A stretch of 28,312 bases of DNA from Thermoplasmatales archaeon (GCA_023128855.1 JAGMDE010000004.1:1-28312), one strand, 5' to 3'; shown: positions 1-7,041, counted from the stretch's first letter. Numbers and translations: made by a program. The notes: a model not told the origin generated them from the sequence alone.

Positions 1-167
1 AAATCCTCTGAAAGCCTTGGATTATTAAGATAGAGAAAATTCAAGGCAGTGCCTCCATAAAGAGACAGCCTTTTAGAAATGAATTCTGAGCTCTGTATTG
101 CTAAAAGCAGATCACATAGTCGTTTCATTTTCTCAATTGTATCAGACGAAAATCCTTTCAATGTCAT
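1..167 (-). CDS. abiEii: AbiEii-type nucleotidyltransferase toxin, N-terminal part (runs off left edge)
   Basis: Reading leftward from an ATG at 167, the first 55 codons are open to the window edge. The peptide contains LYGGTALNF followed by PRLSED. This is the nucleotidyltransferase signature of AbiEii toxins, in which a GG pair and a later S-x-D-x-D segment form the NTP/metal site; the last Asp lies beyond the edge. AbiEii proteins are the toxin of type IV toxin-antitoxin systems, and related enzymes block translation by modifying tRNA. The ATG directly abuts the TAA of the AbiEi gene (170-168) with no spacer, so the two are translationally coupled. Identification is firm from the motif and the partner, but completeness of the gene cannot be judged here. 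Confidence 0.85.
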   Translation of the reverse strand, partial: MTLKGFSSDTIEKMKRLCDLLLAIQSSEFISKRLSLYGGTALNFLYLNNPRLSED

Positions 168-977
168 TTATATTCCTCGTAGGAGTCCATCAAAACCTTC
201 GGGGATGTATAACCCCCATTTCTTTCTTAGTTTACTTGTAACATCCCTATCGATATATACCGGGATCCAATCATCCAATGGTTTTAATGGCTCTAATTCT
301 TTCTTTTTGATATGACTGTAATATGGAGAGTTCTTAGATAGTAATTCTAATAAATAACCCGTTTTTAATTCTAAAGTCTTATTTTTATAAATCCTTAAAA
401 TATCTAAAATATCAGAAACTTTAACCTCTCTTAAATTTGCTAAGCTCTTCAGACATTCTTCCCATCCGCCACAAAGATCTACTCTATCTAAACATTCAAC
501 AAAGGTTCTTGCAGGATCTGTGACACTCACTGTTTTATTTTTGTATTTAACTATTGTTAGATGATGATTATAATACTTGTTTATCACTGGTACATATTTT
601 ACGTTTTGAAAATTAAACAAACGAAATCTATCCTTTTTCTGTATTAGAATATAAATGCTGTTGAATGATGAATATGCAGCACCATGTAATTCTAAAGCTG
701 AATGATAACCTAATGCATATCCCTGTTTGATTTTATTTGAAAGTATATATCTATCTACCTCGAATTCTTCACCGATATGGTCTAAAGGAATACTAAAATA
801 TAGCCCACGTTTGACTTTTCCTACTTTTTTTTCTTTTAATAACTTGTTTATGTATTTTCGATATAGGTACTTATTGTCTGTTTGTCCGAGTACCTCTTTT
901 GATATATTTTTTAGATCTTTACTGTTTACTACCTTTTCTCTTAGAATTTCTTTGTATATTTGCTCTGTCTTATTCAT
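168..977 (-). CDS. abiEi: AbiEi-type antitoxin / transcriptional regulator
   Basis: This 269-residue protein begins with a winged-helix-like segment (about residues 1-65, ending KRGLYF). The family core follows: a GYHSALELHG segment near residue 100 and a DPARTFVECLDR...GGWEE segment near 160-180. These are typical of AbiEi antitoxins, which repress their own operon and neutralise AbiEii. The reading frame is open upstream to 1184, but that extension crosses the promoter region and two copies of a 30-bp repeat. I therefore place the start at the ATG at 977 (MNKTEQIYKEIL). The toxin gene follows with zero spacing. The gene sits immediately left of the first core repeat of the cassette array, so the operon may be the cargo of another array unit extending left of the window. 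Confidence 0.85.
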   Translation of the reverse strand: MNKTEQIYKEILREKVVNSKDLKNISKEVLGQTDNKYLYRKYINKLLKEKKVGKVKRGLYFSIPLDHIGEEFEVDRYILSNKIKQGYALGYHSALELHGAAYSSFNSIYILIQKKDRFRLFNFQNVKYVPVINKYYNHHLTIVKYKNKTVSVTDPARTFVECLDRVDLCGGWEECLKSLANLREVKVSDILDILRIYKNKTLELKTGYLLELLSKNSPYYSHIKKKELEPLKPLDDWIPVYIDRDVTSKLRKKWGLYIPEGFDGLLRGI

Positions 978-993
978 AACAATCACTGTTACT

Positions 994-1089
994 GAAACAC
1001 CTAATGTTCCTTTATATGGTACACTAATACACTTACTTACATAAATACTTTTTGTAGAGGAAACACACAAGGTTCCTTTAGATGGTGCA
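994..1089 (-). promoter_or_regulatory. AbiE operon control region with two 30-bp direct repeats
   Basis: Two related 30-bp copies lie at 994-1023 and 1060-1089, identical at about 25 of 30 positions, with start-to-start spacing of 66 bp. Both contain GAAACAC, GTTCCTTTA and ATGGT. On the minus strand a TATA-like TTTATAAG lies near 1098-1105, just upstream of the right copy, and a second (TATTTATG) near 1040-1047 lies just upstream of the left copy. AbiEi proteins are known to repress their operon by binding repeats near the promoter. I infer these are the operator copies. The repeats are plain sequence fact; the binding is not shown. Confidence 0.6.
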
Positions 1090-1132
1090 TTATTTGTCTT
1101 ATAAACAAATATTAGACTTAAAAAAGAAAAAG

Positions 1133-1210
1133 TGGGCCTGCTGAGAGGCAAACAGTTTAACAGAAGAAAATTCAGGTAAAACATTTATGGTTTCCTTTGG
1201 TTTTAATTCT
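1133..1210 (+). repeat. Core repeat A plus left terminus of the protease cassette
   Basis: The 14-bp core is at 1133-1146. It is followed by a terminus starting GGCAAACAG and continuing with AACAG, AGAAAA, GGTAAAACATT and GGTTTT blocks to about 1210. This terminus aligns at roughly 75% with the sequence after core B (2614-2679). The sequence left of this core (A-rich) does not match the left flanks of B or C, so the unit on its left has a different right end. Confidence 0.8.
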
Positions 1211-1223
1211 CGTCCTTCTCTGC

Positions 1224-2486
1224 TCAATTTGGTCCCCGAATTATCTGCTTTTCAAGAGATATAAGTTCGTTTACTTTTGTTCTTGTCTGTAATGTAATTG
1301 GTACAGATTTGAGTAATGTTTGTAAAAAGCGATTTTCCTGACCAATATCATATATTTCCGAGAAGTATTGATTTAATTCATCCCATTGATTTGCTTCTTT
1401 TTGGAGAAGTGAAGATTCGTAGTTGCAAATATTTATTAATGAAGGGTCGTCTAACGAGTTTTTAATATTTTTAAGATATTGAGAGGCATTTTGTTTTTCA
1501 ATAGATATATATGTATAATCAACAGGTAATTTGCCATAAACAAATACTGTCAACATTCGACGAAAAAGCCCCATCCGAAGATCTTTTTTAAACGTTTTAA
1601 GAGCATTAATCCCCGAATGTGCAAAAAATAGCTGTCGTAAATTGGGTCTGACTCCGATTTCACCTTTCATTTTTTGAATGTTTCTTTCATGTGCTTTTTG
1701 GAATCGTTGTTCTTTGATTATTGGCAAAACACCGGAATTGTTAAGATAAACACTAATTACATATTTTGTTCCAGTAGTATTTTGGACTGCTCCTCTGAAT
1801 ATATCTTGAGAGAGATAAACATATGTACCGTTCTCTTCGTCATTCCATAACCCTGCCGCGGGATCATTATAACACACTGTATTGTTTGACTCATTGAATC
1901 CAACGAGAACTAATGCGTGTCCACCATGAAAATCATCAGAATTTAGTTTTTCTCTAAGATAAGGAATCGAATAAGGATCTACACTGGTAATGACAGGAAC
2001 ATCGTTAGAGATATGATTTTTTATCTTAGGCCAGTATTCCTGCCAATACTCACTATCTGACGTTGACGTAAGATCAGGATACCAGATTTCATAAGAGAGA
2101 GCAAAGAGTGATGCGAGGAACTCTTGTTCATTAATGTTTTGGCATAAAAGGTATCCTCCTAAGAAGAGATGTTGGAATGTTAAACCGTAGGATCTTTGAT
2201 AGAGTAATGAATATCCAATCCCTGAAGAATATAATATTTCATCTAAACTTGTGTTTCTTTTATAGTAGTTAAATATCATGGTTATTGCTGCATAAGAGCA
2301 GTAAAAATTTGTTTCCTGACTTACGTAAGGTACACCATCTATCAAATAAGTGTCATAATCTATAGATTCAAGAGTAACAGATTTTGCTATAGATCGATTT
2401 GCATTTCCTAAAAAGTAAGGCACCATGAGTATTGAAATTAATAATAAAATTAGAAGAAAAATTACCGATATCTTTTTCAAGTTCAT
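1224..2486 (-). CDS. Secreted or membrane-anchored C39-like cysteine protease
   Basis: This 420-residue protein has an N-terminal hydrophobic helix (residues 5-26) after a short Lys-rich start. It is either a signal peptide or an anchor, so the enzyme would act outside the membrane. The papain-like C39 fold is seen from a Gln/Cys region (VPYVSQETNFYCSYAA, Cys63), a histidine region (HGGHALVLVGF, His190) and an Asp in CYNDPAAG (Asp208). These match the Cys-His-Asp triad of peptidase C39-type domains. The C-terminal half (about 240-420) has no domain I recognise. TTTATATATG 25-34 nt before the ATG suggests a leaderless transcript, which fixes the start. The gene is the sole cargo of a cassette unit. 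The substrate is unknown, and no peptide precursor or ABC exporter lies nearby. Confidence 0.75.
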   Translation of the reverse strand: MNLKKISVIFLLILLLISILMVPYFLGNANRSIAKSVTLESIDYDTYLIDGVPYVSQETNFYCSYAAITMIFNYYKRNTSLDEILYSSGIGYSLLYQRSYGLTFQHLFLGGYLLCQNINEQEFLASLFALSYEIWYPDLTSTSDSEYWQEYWPKIKNHISNDVPVITSVDPYSIPYLREKLNSDDFHGGHALVLVGFNESNNTVCYNDPAAGLWNDEENGTYVYLSQDIFRGAVQNTTGTKYVISVYLNNSGVLPIIKEQRFQKAHERNIQKMKGEIGVRPNLRQLFFAHSGINALKTFKKDLRMGLFRRMLTVFVYGKLPVDYTYISIEKQNASQYLKNIKNSLDDPSLINICNYESSLLQKEANQWDELNQYFSEIYDIGQENRFLQTLLKSVPITLQTRTKVNELISLEKQIIRGPN

Positions 2487-2510
2487 TTTCTAATGAATAT
2501 TTATTGATAT

Positions 2511-2520
2511 CATATATAAA
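2511..2520 (-). promoter_or_regulatory. TATA box of the protease gene
   Basis: On the minus strand this reads TTTATATATG and lies 25-34 nt before the ATG at 2486. This is the archaeal TATA-to-start distance expected for a leaderless mRNA. The promoter lies inside the cassette, near its right end. Confidence 0.6.
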
Positions 2521-2583
2521 TTTTTCTTAAAGAAAATATTTTTATTTAAATAAATATTTGAGAATCAATTCCATGTTTATTTA

Positions 2584-2679
2584 ATGTCAATAAGTAACAT
2601 GGGCCTGCTGAGAGGCAAACAGGGTAACAGGAGAAAAACTGGGTAAAACATTATGAGTTTTTCGTGGTTTTGATTTAAC
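2584..2679 (+). repeat. Core repeat B with both flanking arms
   Basis: The right terminus of unit 1 (ATGTCAATAAGTAACA, 2584-2599) joins the core (2600-2613). The left terminus of unit 2 then begins GGCAAACAG and runs to about 2679. The left arm matches that of core C (14 of 16) and the right arm matches that of core A (about 75% over 65 bp). Within the core region GCCT-N6-AGGC (2603-2616) forms a small dyad with a 6-bp centre, a shape compatible with a tyrosine recombinase crossover site. That last point is inference. Confidence 0.8.
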
Positions 2680-2721
2680 CAGATTATTTCTTGTTTTGGC
2701 GGATCTGAATAAGAAATAAAA

Positions 2722-2728
2722 TTTTAAA
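2722..2728 (+). promoter_or_regulatory. TATA box of the glycosylase gene
   Basis: TTTTAAA is centred about 26 nt before the ATG at 2751, the spacing of an archaeal leaderless promoter. It lies inside the cassette just after the conserved left terminus. Confidence 0.6.
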
Positions 2729-2750
2729 GGAATATTCCATTGAAGTATTA

Positions 2751-3662
2751 ATGAAATCGCTTATCATAAAACCTAACTCTCCTTATAATGTAAAATCTCA
2801 TTTTGAAAATTATACTTCAAAAGAACCTTCAAAGGAGCCTCAGCCCTGTTTATATGAGAGTGGTGTGTGGTGGCAAGCTTTACGGCTCGAAAATAAGAAA
2901 TTGATGCCCGTAGAAGTAGCACTTAATGAAAACATTAATAATCCTATGTTAAAAGTGGAGGTCTTTAAAAATACAACTGAATCAGAAGATACGGAGATCA
3001 TCAATCAGATCAAGCATATTTTCAATACCGAATATGATTTAAAACCATTGTATGAATTTATGGATAAAGACCCGATTCTAAAGAAAATCAAAGATAACAA
3101 TTATGGCCTTTTACCTGCAGGATGCTATCCTAGTATCTATGAAGCAGTAATTTCTGTGATCGTACAGCAGCAAATTTCATTAAAAATCGCATTTCATATG
3201 ATCTCTCTTATTATTCAAAAACTTGGAGATTGTATCCAGGTTGGTGATAAAACTTTTTGGGCTTTTCCTGTACCTTCTAAGCTAGCAAATGCAAGTATCT
3301 CAGATTTACGAACTTGCAAAATAAGTGAAAGAAAAGCTGAATATATCAGAGATTTTTCGAAAGTAGTCTCCAACAGAACATTCGATCCGGAATCATTAAA
3401 AAATCTCCCTTATGAAAAGATAATAGAAAAATTAATGCAATTTAGAGGATTGGGACGATGGACATCTGAAATGGTAATAGTTACATCTATTGGTCTAGAT
3501 AATGTAAATCCTGCAGGGGATTTAGGTGCAAGGAAAGCGATTTCGCACTTTTATAACAATGACAAATTAATGTCTGAAAACGAAGTAAGAACACTTACCA
3601 ACCGATGGGGCAAATACAAAGGTATCATTACGTACTATTGTATCGCTGAAGCTTTACATTAG
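2751..3662 (+). CDS. alkA: DNA-3-methyladenine glycosylase II (AlkA-like, HhH-GPD family)
   Basis: This 303-residue protein belongs to the HhH-GPD base-excision repair superfamily. Visible marks are the VQQQIS helix start (about 138-143), a helix-hairpin-helix LMQFRGLGRWTSEM (228-241) and the catalytic Asp of NPAGDLGARKA (Asp257). These proteins flip out and excise alkylated bases such as 3-methyladenine. The N-terminal 110 residues are poorly conserved but about the size of the AlkA N-terminal domain. There is no C-terminal iron-sulfur cysteine cluster of the Nth/MutY kind, which favours AlkA. The start is supported by the TATA box 26 nt upstream. It is the only gene of its cassette, so a repair enzyme appears to be travelling as accessory cargo. 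Confidence 0.8.
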   Translation: MKSLIIKPNSPYNVKSHFENYTSKEPSKEPQPCLYESGVWWQALRLENKKLMPVEVALNENINNPMLKVEVFKNTTESEDTEIINQIKHIFNTEYDLKPLYEFMDKDPILKKIKDNNYGLLPAGCYPSIYEAVISVIVQQQISLKIAFHMISLIIQKLGDCIQVGDKTFWAFPVPSKLANASISDLRTCKISERKAEYIRDFSKVVSNRTFDPESLKNLPYEKIIEKLMQFRGLGRWTSEMVIVTSIGLDNVNPAGDLGARKAISHFYNNDKLMSENEVRTLTNRWGKYKGIITYYCIAEALH

Positions 3663-3694
3663 ACCTTCATTTTTTGCAATTTATCATAAAAACT

Positions 3695-3724
3695 ATGTTA
3701 ATGAGTAACATGGGCCTGCTGAGA
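3695..3724 (+). repeat. Core repeat C with the right terminus of unit 2
   Basis: ATGTTAATGAGTAACA (3695-3710) precedes the 14-bp core (3711-3724). The left arm is shared with core B. To the right of this core the sequence (TGTATGGAGTTCAACGGG) is unlike cores A and B, so the unit that begins here has a different left end. Confidence 0.8.
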
Positions 3725-3753
3725 TGTATGGAGTTCAACGGGAAGGATTTTCG

Positions 3754-3783
3754 GGAGAGTTTTTGGAAATAAGCAAACTCTCC
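3754..3783. other. Perfect 9-bp stem hairpin near the left end of the recombinase unit
   Basis: GGAGAGTTT (3754-3762) is the exact reverse complement of AAACTCTCC (3775-3783), with a 12-nt loop. It starts 29 bp to the right of core C and 69 bp before the next gene. It could be a recombinase arm site, a terminator for rightward transcription from the glycosylase, or a leader structure. No T-tract follows directly, so a terminator is not favoured. Confidence 0.5.
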
Positions 3784-3840
3784 TTTTGCAGGGCAATTGA
3801 ATCTATCTCACTAAACTCTTTTTCTTTTTTTACTTTTTCT

Positions 3841-3846
3841 GAGGTG
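3841..3846 (+). promoter_or_regulatory. Strong ribosome binding site
   Basis: GAGGTG, complementary to the archaeal 16S rRNA tail, lies 5 nt before the ATG at 3852 and fixes that start. The two single-gene cassettes instead appear to be read from leaderless mRNAs. Confidence 0.6.
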
Positions 3847-3851
3847 TTAAT

Positions 3852-4220
3852 ATGCAAAAGGAATCAATATATGATAAAATGACTAATTCTGAAAAAGAGG
3901 TTGCTGAATTACTAAAGGATCTTGATATCAAATGGTCTTATGAGCATCCTGTTTTTGTTTGGGATGAAAATAAAAGACCAAGAGTATGGGCACCTGATTT
4001 CTATTTAATTCCCTTTGGTATATATGTAGAGGTTTGTGGTTCAGAACAATTTGATTATGAATACAGAAAAAAGATTTTTGATAATAATGGTTACAGGGTG
4101 ATTTTTTTACATTTGTATAAGGAAACATATAAATGGACGAATCATCTCATGAATTATCTTGAAAGAATTACAGATTATAGATATCGCAAATTGAGCGAAA
4201 TTCTCAGAAAAGGAAATTGA
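3852..4220 (+). CDS. Small PD-(D/E)XK-like nuclease-fold protein
   Basis: This 122-residue protein has the layout of the short endonuclease-fold family related to Vsr/DUF559 proteins. It has a TNSEKEVAELL helix (Glu15), then APDFYL (Asp49), then GIYVEVCGS (Glu60), and a later YRVIFLH strand. In the nuclease signature D-(x)n-E-x-K, the Lys would be at residue 62, where this protein has Cys. The acidic pair is intact, so either the basic residue comes from elsewhere or activity is lost. A strong Shine-Dalgarno site supports the start. It is the first gene of the recombinase-bearing unit. It may be a repair, restriction or defence nuclease, and I cannot choose between these. Confidence 0.6.
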   Translation: MQKESIYDKMTNSEKEVAELLKDLDIKWSYEHPVFVWDENKRPRVWAPDFYLIPFGIYVEVCGSEQFDYEYRKKIFDNNGYRVIFLHLYKETYKWTNHLMNYLERITDYRYRKLSEILRKGN

Positions 4221-4287
4221 ATGATATAAGTATTAACTAGCAGGTTTTTAATATAATATTGTATAGGAATATATTATTAATGTTTTT

Positions 4288-4992
4288 ATGAATATAAGAT
4301 GTATGGATAACTTTACATTTTTAAAAATATATGGTTACTATATAGCCTATTTTCTCCTTTTTTTGTTAATAGAGGTTATTATTGTATCAATTTTTTTATA
4401 TCCTAATACTATGAATTTTTTACAATTATATCTCTTTATTATTTTACTCTTCTTAGTAGTTATATTTAATTTGTTAGCATTACATTATTGGATAAAAATT
4501 AATGAAAAATATATTCTGAAGGTTCCCGAAAATTTTGAGATAAAAGAAGGTGAGGAGTATATAGGTATAGTAATGTCCAATTCTAATATGCCAGAAAAAA
4601 AGTTATTTTTTACTTACGGCGCTGGTTTGATATTATTTCTAGAATATCTTATAAGAAATAAAAAACCTTATAAATTTCTTAAAGAAAATAATCGAAAAAA
4701 TAAGTTTAATAAAAGTAAATTTAGAGAGTTAGTATATGACAAAAATTGTAAAGAGTTATATATACTAGGCCATGGAAGGAGACATGCTTTAAAGATTTCA
4801 GATAAAGAATTTTTGTATTACCTTTTCTACGCTAATGCTCCTCCTAAAAAGAAAGTAATTCAATTGCATTGTAATTTAGGTAACTATGTATCTTTATCTG
4901 AGTTATTGAATGCTGATAAAGATTTTAAAGAAAAAGGTTCTAGATGGCTTTGGCAAGATGTCATTTATTTTTTAAAAAGGATTAAGGATTAG
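4288..4992 (+). CDS. Two-TM protein with a possible caspase/CHAT-like His-Cys pair
   Basis: I do not recognise this 234-residue protein as a named family. Two hydrophobic helices (about 18-38 and 44-66) are followed by a soluble domain. That domain holds a strand ending in Gly-His-Gly (KELYILGHG, His162). About 33 residues later a second strand ends in His-Cys-Asn (KKVIQLHCNLG, Cys195). A hydrophobic strand then His-Gly, and a second strand then Cys, is the pattern of clan CD peptidases (caspase, gingipain, CHAT). I infer a membrane-tethered protease, with moderate to low confidence. The coding sequence is strikingly AT-rich compared with its neighbours, suggesting foreign origin. An ATG at 4303 is an alternative start. 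Confidence 0.5.
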   Translation: MNIRCMDNFTFLKIYGYYIAYFLLFLLIEVIIVSIFLYPNTMNFLQLYLFIILLFLVVIFNLLALHYWIKINEKYILKVPENFEIKEGEEYIGIVMSNSNMPEKKLFFTYGAGLILFLEYLIRNKKPYKFLKENNRKNKFNKSKFRELVYDKNCKELYILGHGRRHALKISDKEFLYYLFYANAPPKKKVIQLHCNLGNYVSLSELLNADKDFKEKGSRWLWQDVIYFLKRIKD

Positions 4993-5061
4993 GATATAGA
5001 AGTATTTTCATAGGTAACCATAGTCTCGTGATTAAAGAAAAAGAAAGAGATTAATTAGATT

Positions 5062-7041
5062 TTATAGTTTAAAGAATCGTTGAAGTAGCTGGAATAATAT
5101 CGGATGGTTCTCTAAGAAGTTAAAGAATGGTATGTTGATTGCTCTGTTTCTTGGCATAGTAACTTCAAGTGTTCCCCATGGTCCTTCATCATCATATGGA
5201 TCCTTAACCTTTGCTCTAATGGTATACGTTCCTTGTGAACTCCATGTATGACTAATTGTTATCTGTTCACCTGAATTATATGGTCCAAGCCAACCGTTAT
5301 TAGTATTGTCATCCCATTCGACGTAATAGTAGATTATGCTTTCATCAGGATCTGTCGCTGTGAATGTATAATCATAAGATGTTCCTGTATTACCATTTGT
5401 TGGGCCATTGATTTCTGGTTCTGTTGGTGGGTCGTTAGATTCTTGTATCCATGCCCAACTTGTATCAATTGATGTGTTACTACTATTATCGGTCACAGTC
5501 AATGTGATAGTATAGTTCCCAGGACTTGTATATGTATGTAAGGGATTCTGTTCCTCAGATGTATAAGTATCTCCAAAATCCCAATGATAAGAATGTGGTG
5601 AATATCCTCCTGAGGAGGTACCTGTGAATTGCACTGCCTGATTTATTAATCCATAGTAAGGTCCGTTTATATCTGCTTCTAATTCTCCGATGCCAAATGC
5701 ATTAAGATAGCCTCCACCTGGTCCGCCGCATGAACCAATATAAACAGTACCATCACTTCCAATAGCAGGAGATGAAAAAACAGTATCAAGTCCCTTACGC
5801 CATTTCACAGTCCCATCAGTATAAAGGGCAATAATTTCAACTCCTCCACTCCACTCAAGATCACAAGTACCAAAATAAAGAGTATCATCAGCGGAAAGAG
5901 CAGCGGAAGAGCCCCAAATCTTACCTCCACCAGTATTAAAACTCCATTTAATTGTTCCATTTGGATAAATCGCATAAAATACTTTTTCCCAAACGCCCAC
6001 ATAAAGAGTACCATCTTCATCTAATGCAGGACTGGCACGTATACATCCTACGTTGCACTTCCATTTCATTGTTCCATTGTTTGGATACAAAGCGTAGAGG
6101 TATCCGTCATCAGAACCAATATAGATAGTTCCATCATCTGCAATGGTTGGAGAACCATGTACCCAACTTCCTGTTTTAAATTTCCATTTTAGAGTTCCAT
6201 TGTTTGGATATAATGCATATACATATTCATCATGTGAACCACAATAGATAGTACCGTCTATACCTATTGCAGGAGAGGAATGAATAACATGATTAGTAGG
6301 ATAAGACCATTTTAAAGATCCATCTGGGTTAAGAGCTAAGATGTTGCCAGTTGGTGGATAACCTCCACCACTTCCAAAGTATATTGTCCCATCATCTCCT
6401 ATCGCTGGCGAAGATTTAATATCACTAGCACCATATGTCCATTTTGTCGTACCATCAGGATTAATCGCACGAAGAGCACCATAAGTTCCAATATATATTG
6501 TTCCATTTTCATCAATAGCAGGACAAGAAGATTCAAGATCACCATCACATTCCCATTTTAGTGTACCATTAGGATAAACAGCATAAAATTTCCATGAACC
6601 AATGTAAATAGTTCCTTCTGAACCGATTGCTGGAGAACTAAGAGCCCAACCTTTGGTTACAAATCTCCATGTTTCATCCCAAGTATCAACAGTACTATGA
6701 GGACTCCGTCCAGTATGACGAGTATCATGACCATGCATCGGCCAAGGCGAGTCCATAGGACCGTCTAATGGCTGAGTTGGTTGATCTGGATGGATTGTTT
6801 TTTCTGATTTAATATTATTAGAACTAGATTGTTTTATGGAAGCATGGGATTGCTCTAAGTTAAGTGTTTCATCAACATCATAAGAATCATAATATTCGGG
6901 GTAATCGTATCTATCAAAATTATACCTCTCGACGATTGTCTCCTTATCTGGTGTTCTAGCATTGTATCCAAACGTCATCGGAGTAAGTGATGAAATAGTA
7001 AAAAGGAATATGATTCCGATTGCTAAACCATTTCTTAACAT
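5062..7041 (-). CDS. Secreted PQQ-like beta-propeller protein with two PKD-type domains
   Basis: This 659-residue protein starts with a signal peptide (about residues 1-25, hydrophobic core IGIIFLFTISS). A WPMHGHDTRHTG segment follows, as found at the start of PQQ-like propellers. About eight blades then repeat the pattern SSPAIGxDGTIYxGS...ALxPNGTxKW (roughly 110-450). A PKD domain follows (about 455-535, with YHWDFGD and the HTYTSPGNYTITLTV strand) and then a second PKD/cadherin-like domain (about 545-630). It ends in a 30-residue tail RNRAINIPFFNFLENHP... with no clear membrane helix. Such proteins are extracellular and likely mediate adhesion or binding. The direction is opposite to the nuclease pair. 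A GGGGGA purine run precedes the ATG. Confidence 0.8.
   Translation of the reverse strand: MLRNGLAIGIIFLFTISSLTPMTFGYNARTPDKETIVERYNFDRYDYPEYYDSYDVDETLNLEQSHASIKQSSSNNIKSEKTIHPDQPTQPLDGPMDSPWPMHGHDTRHTGRSPHSTVDTWDETWRFVTKGWALSSPAIGSEGTIYIGSWKFYAVYPNGTLKWECDGDLESSCPAIDENGTIYIGTYGALRAINPDGTTKWTYGASDIKSSPAIGDDGTIYFGSGGGYPPTGNILALNPDGSLKWSYPTNHVIHSSPAIGIDGTIYCGSHDEYVYALYPNNGTLKWKFKTGSWVHGSPTIADDGTIYIGSDDGYLYALYPNNGTMKWKCNVGCIRASPALDEDGTLYVGVWEKVFYAIYPNGTIKWSFNTGGGKIWGSSAALSADDTLYFGTCDLEWSGGVEIIALYTDGTVKWRKGLDTVFSSPAIGSDGTVYIGSCGGPGGGYLNAFGIGELEADINGPYYGLINQAVQFTGTSSGGYSPHSYHWDFGDTYTSEEQNPLHTYTSPGNYTITLTVTDNSSNTSIDTSWAWIQESNDPPTEPEINGPTNGNTGTSYDYTFTATDPDESIIYYYVEWDDNTNNGWLGPYNSGEQITISHTWSSQGTYTIRAKVKDPYDDEGPWGTLEVTMPRNRAINIPFFNFLENHPILFQLLQRFFKL

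Larger units (their letters stand above)
1147..2613. mobile_element. Cassette unit 1 (single gene, C39-like protease)
   Basis: The unit spans from the end of core A to the end of core B. Its left terminus is GGCAAACAG... and its right terminus is ATGTCAATAAGTAACA (2584-2599) just before core B. Cargo is one minus-strand gene with its promoter at the right end and its stop near the left end. Both termini match those of unit 2. Confidence 0.6.
2614..3724. mobile_element. Cassette unit 2 (single gene, AlkA-like glycosylase)
   Basis: The unit spans from the end of core B to the end of core C. It has the same left terminus type as unit 1 and the same right terminus type (ATGTTAATGAGTAACA, 3695-3710). 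Cargo is one plus-strand gene with its own TATA box, oriented opposite to the gene in unit 1. Confidence 0.6.

Noticed and set aside
727..1044. Plus-strand frame of 105 codons opposite AbiEi
   Set aside because: It is a shadow of the AbiEi gene and its control region, with no recognisable domain.
978..1184. N-terminal extension of AbiEi to 1184
   Set aside because: The extension is translated from promoter-like DNA, the two 30-bp repeats and the cassette core region, and has no family similarity.
1147..3710. Insertion sequence or MITE explanation for the shared termini
   Set aside because: The ends are not inverted repeats, no transposase is present, and the common core is a tRNA 3' end.
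5805..6020. 71-codon minus-strand frame inside the propeller gene
   Set aside because: It is a shifted frame of the repetitive propeller blades, with no own start signal.
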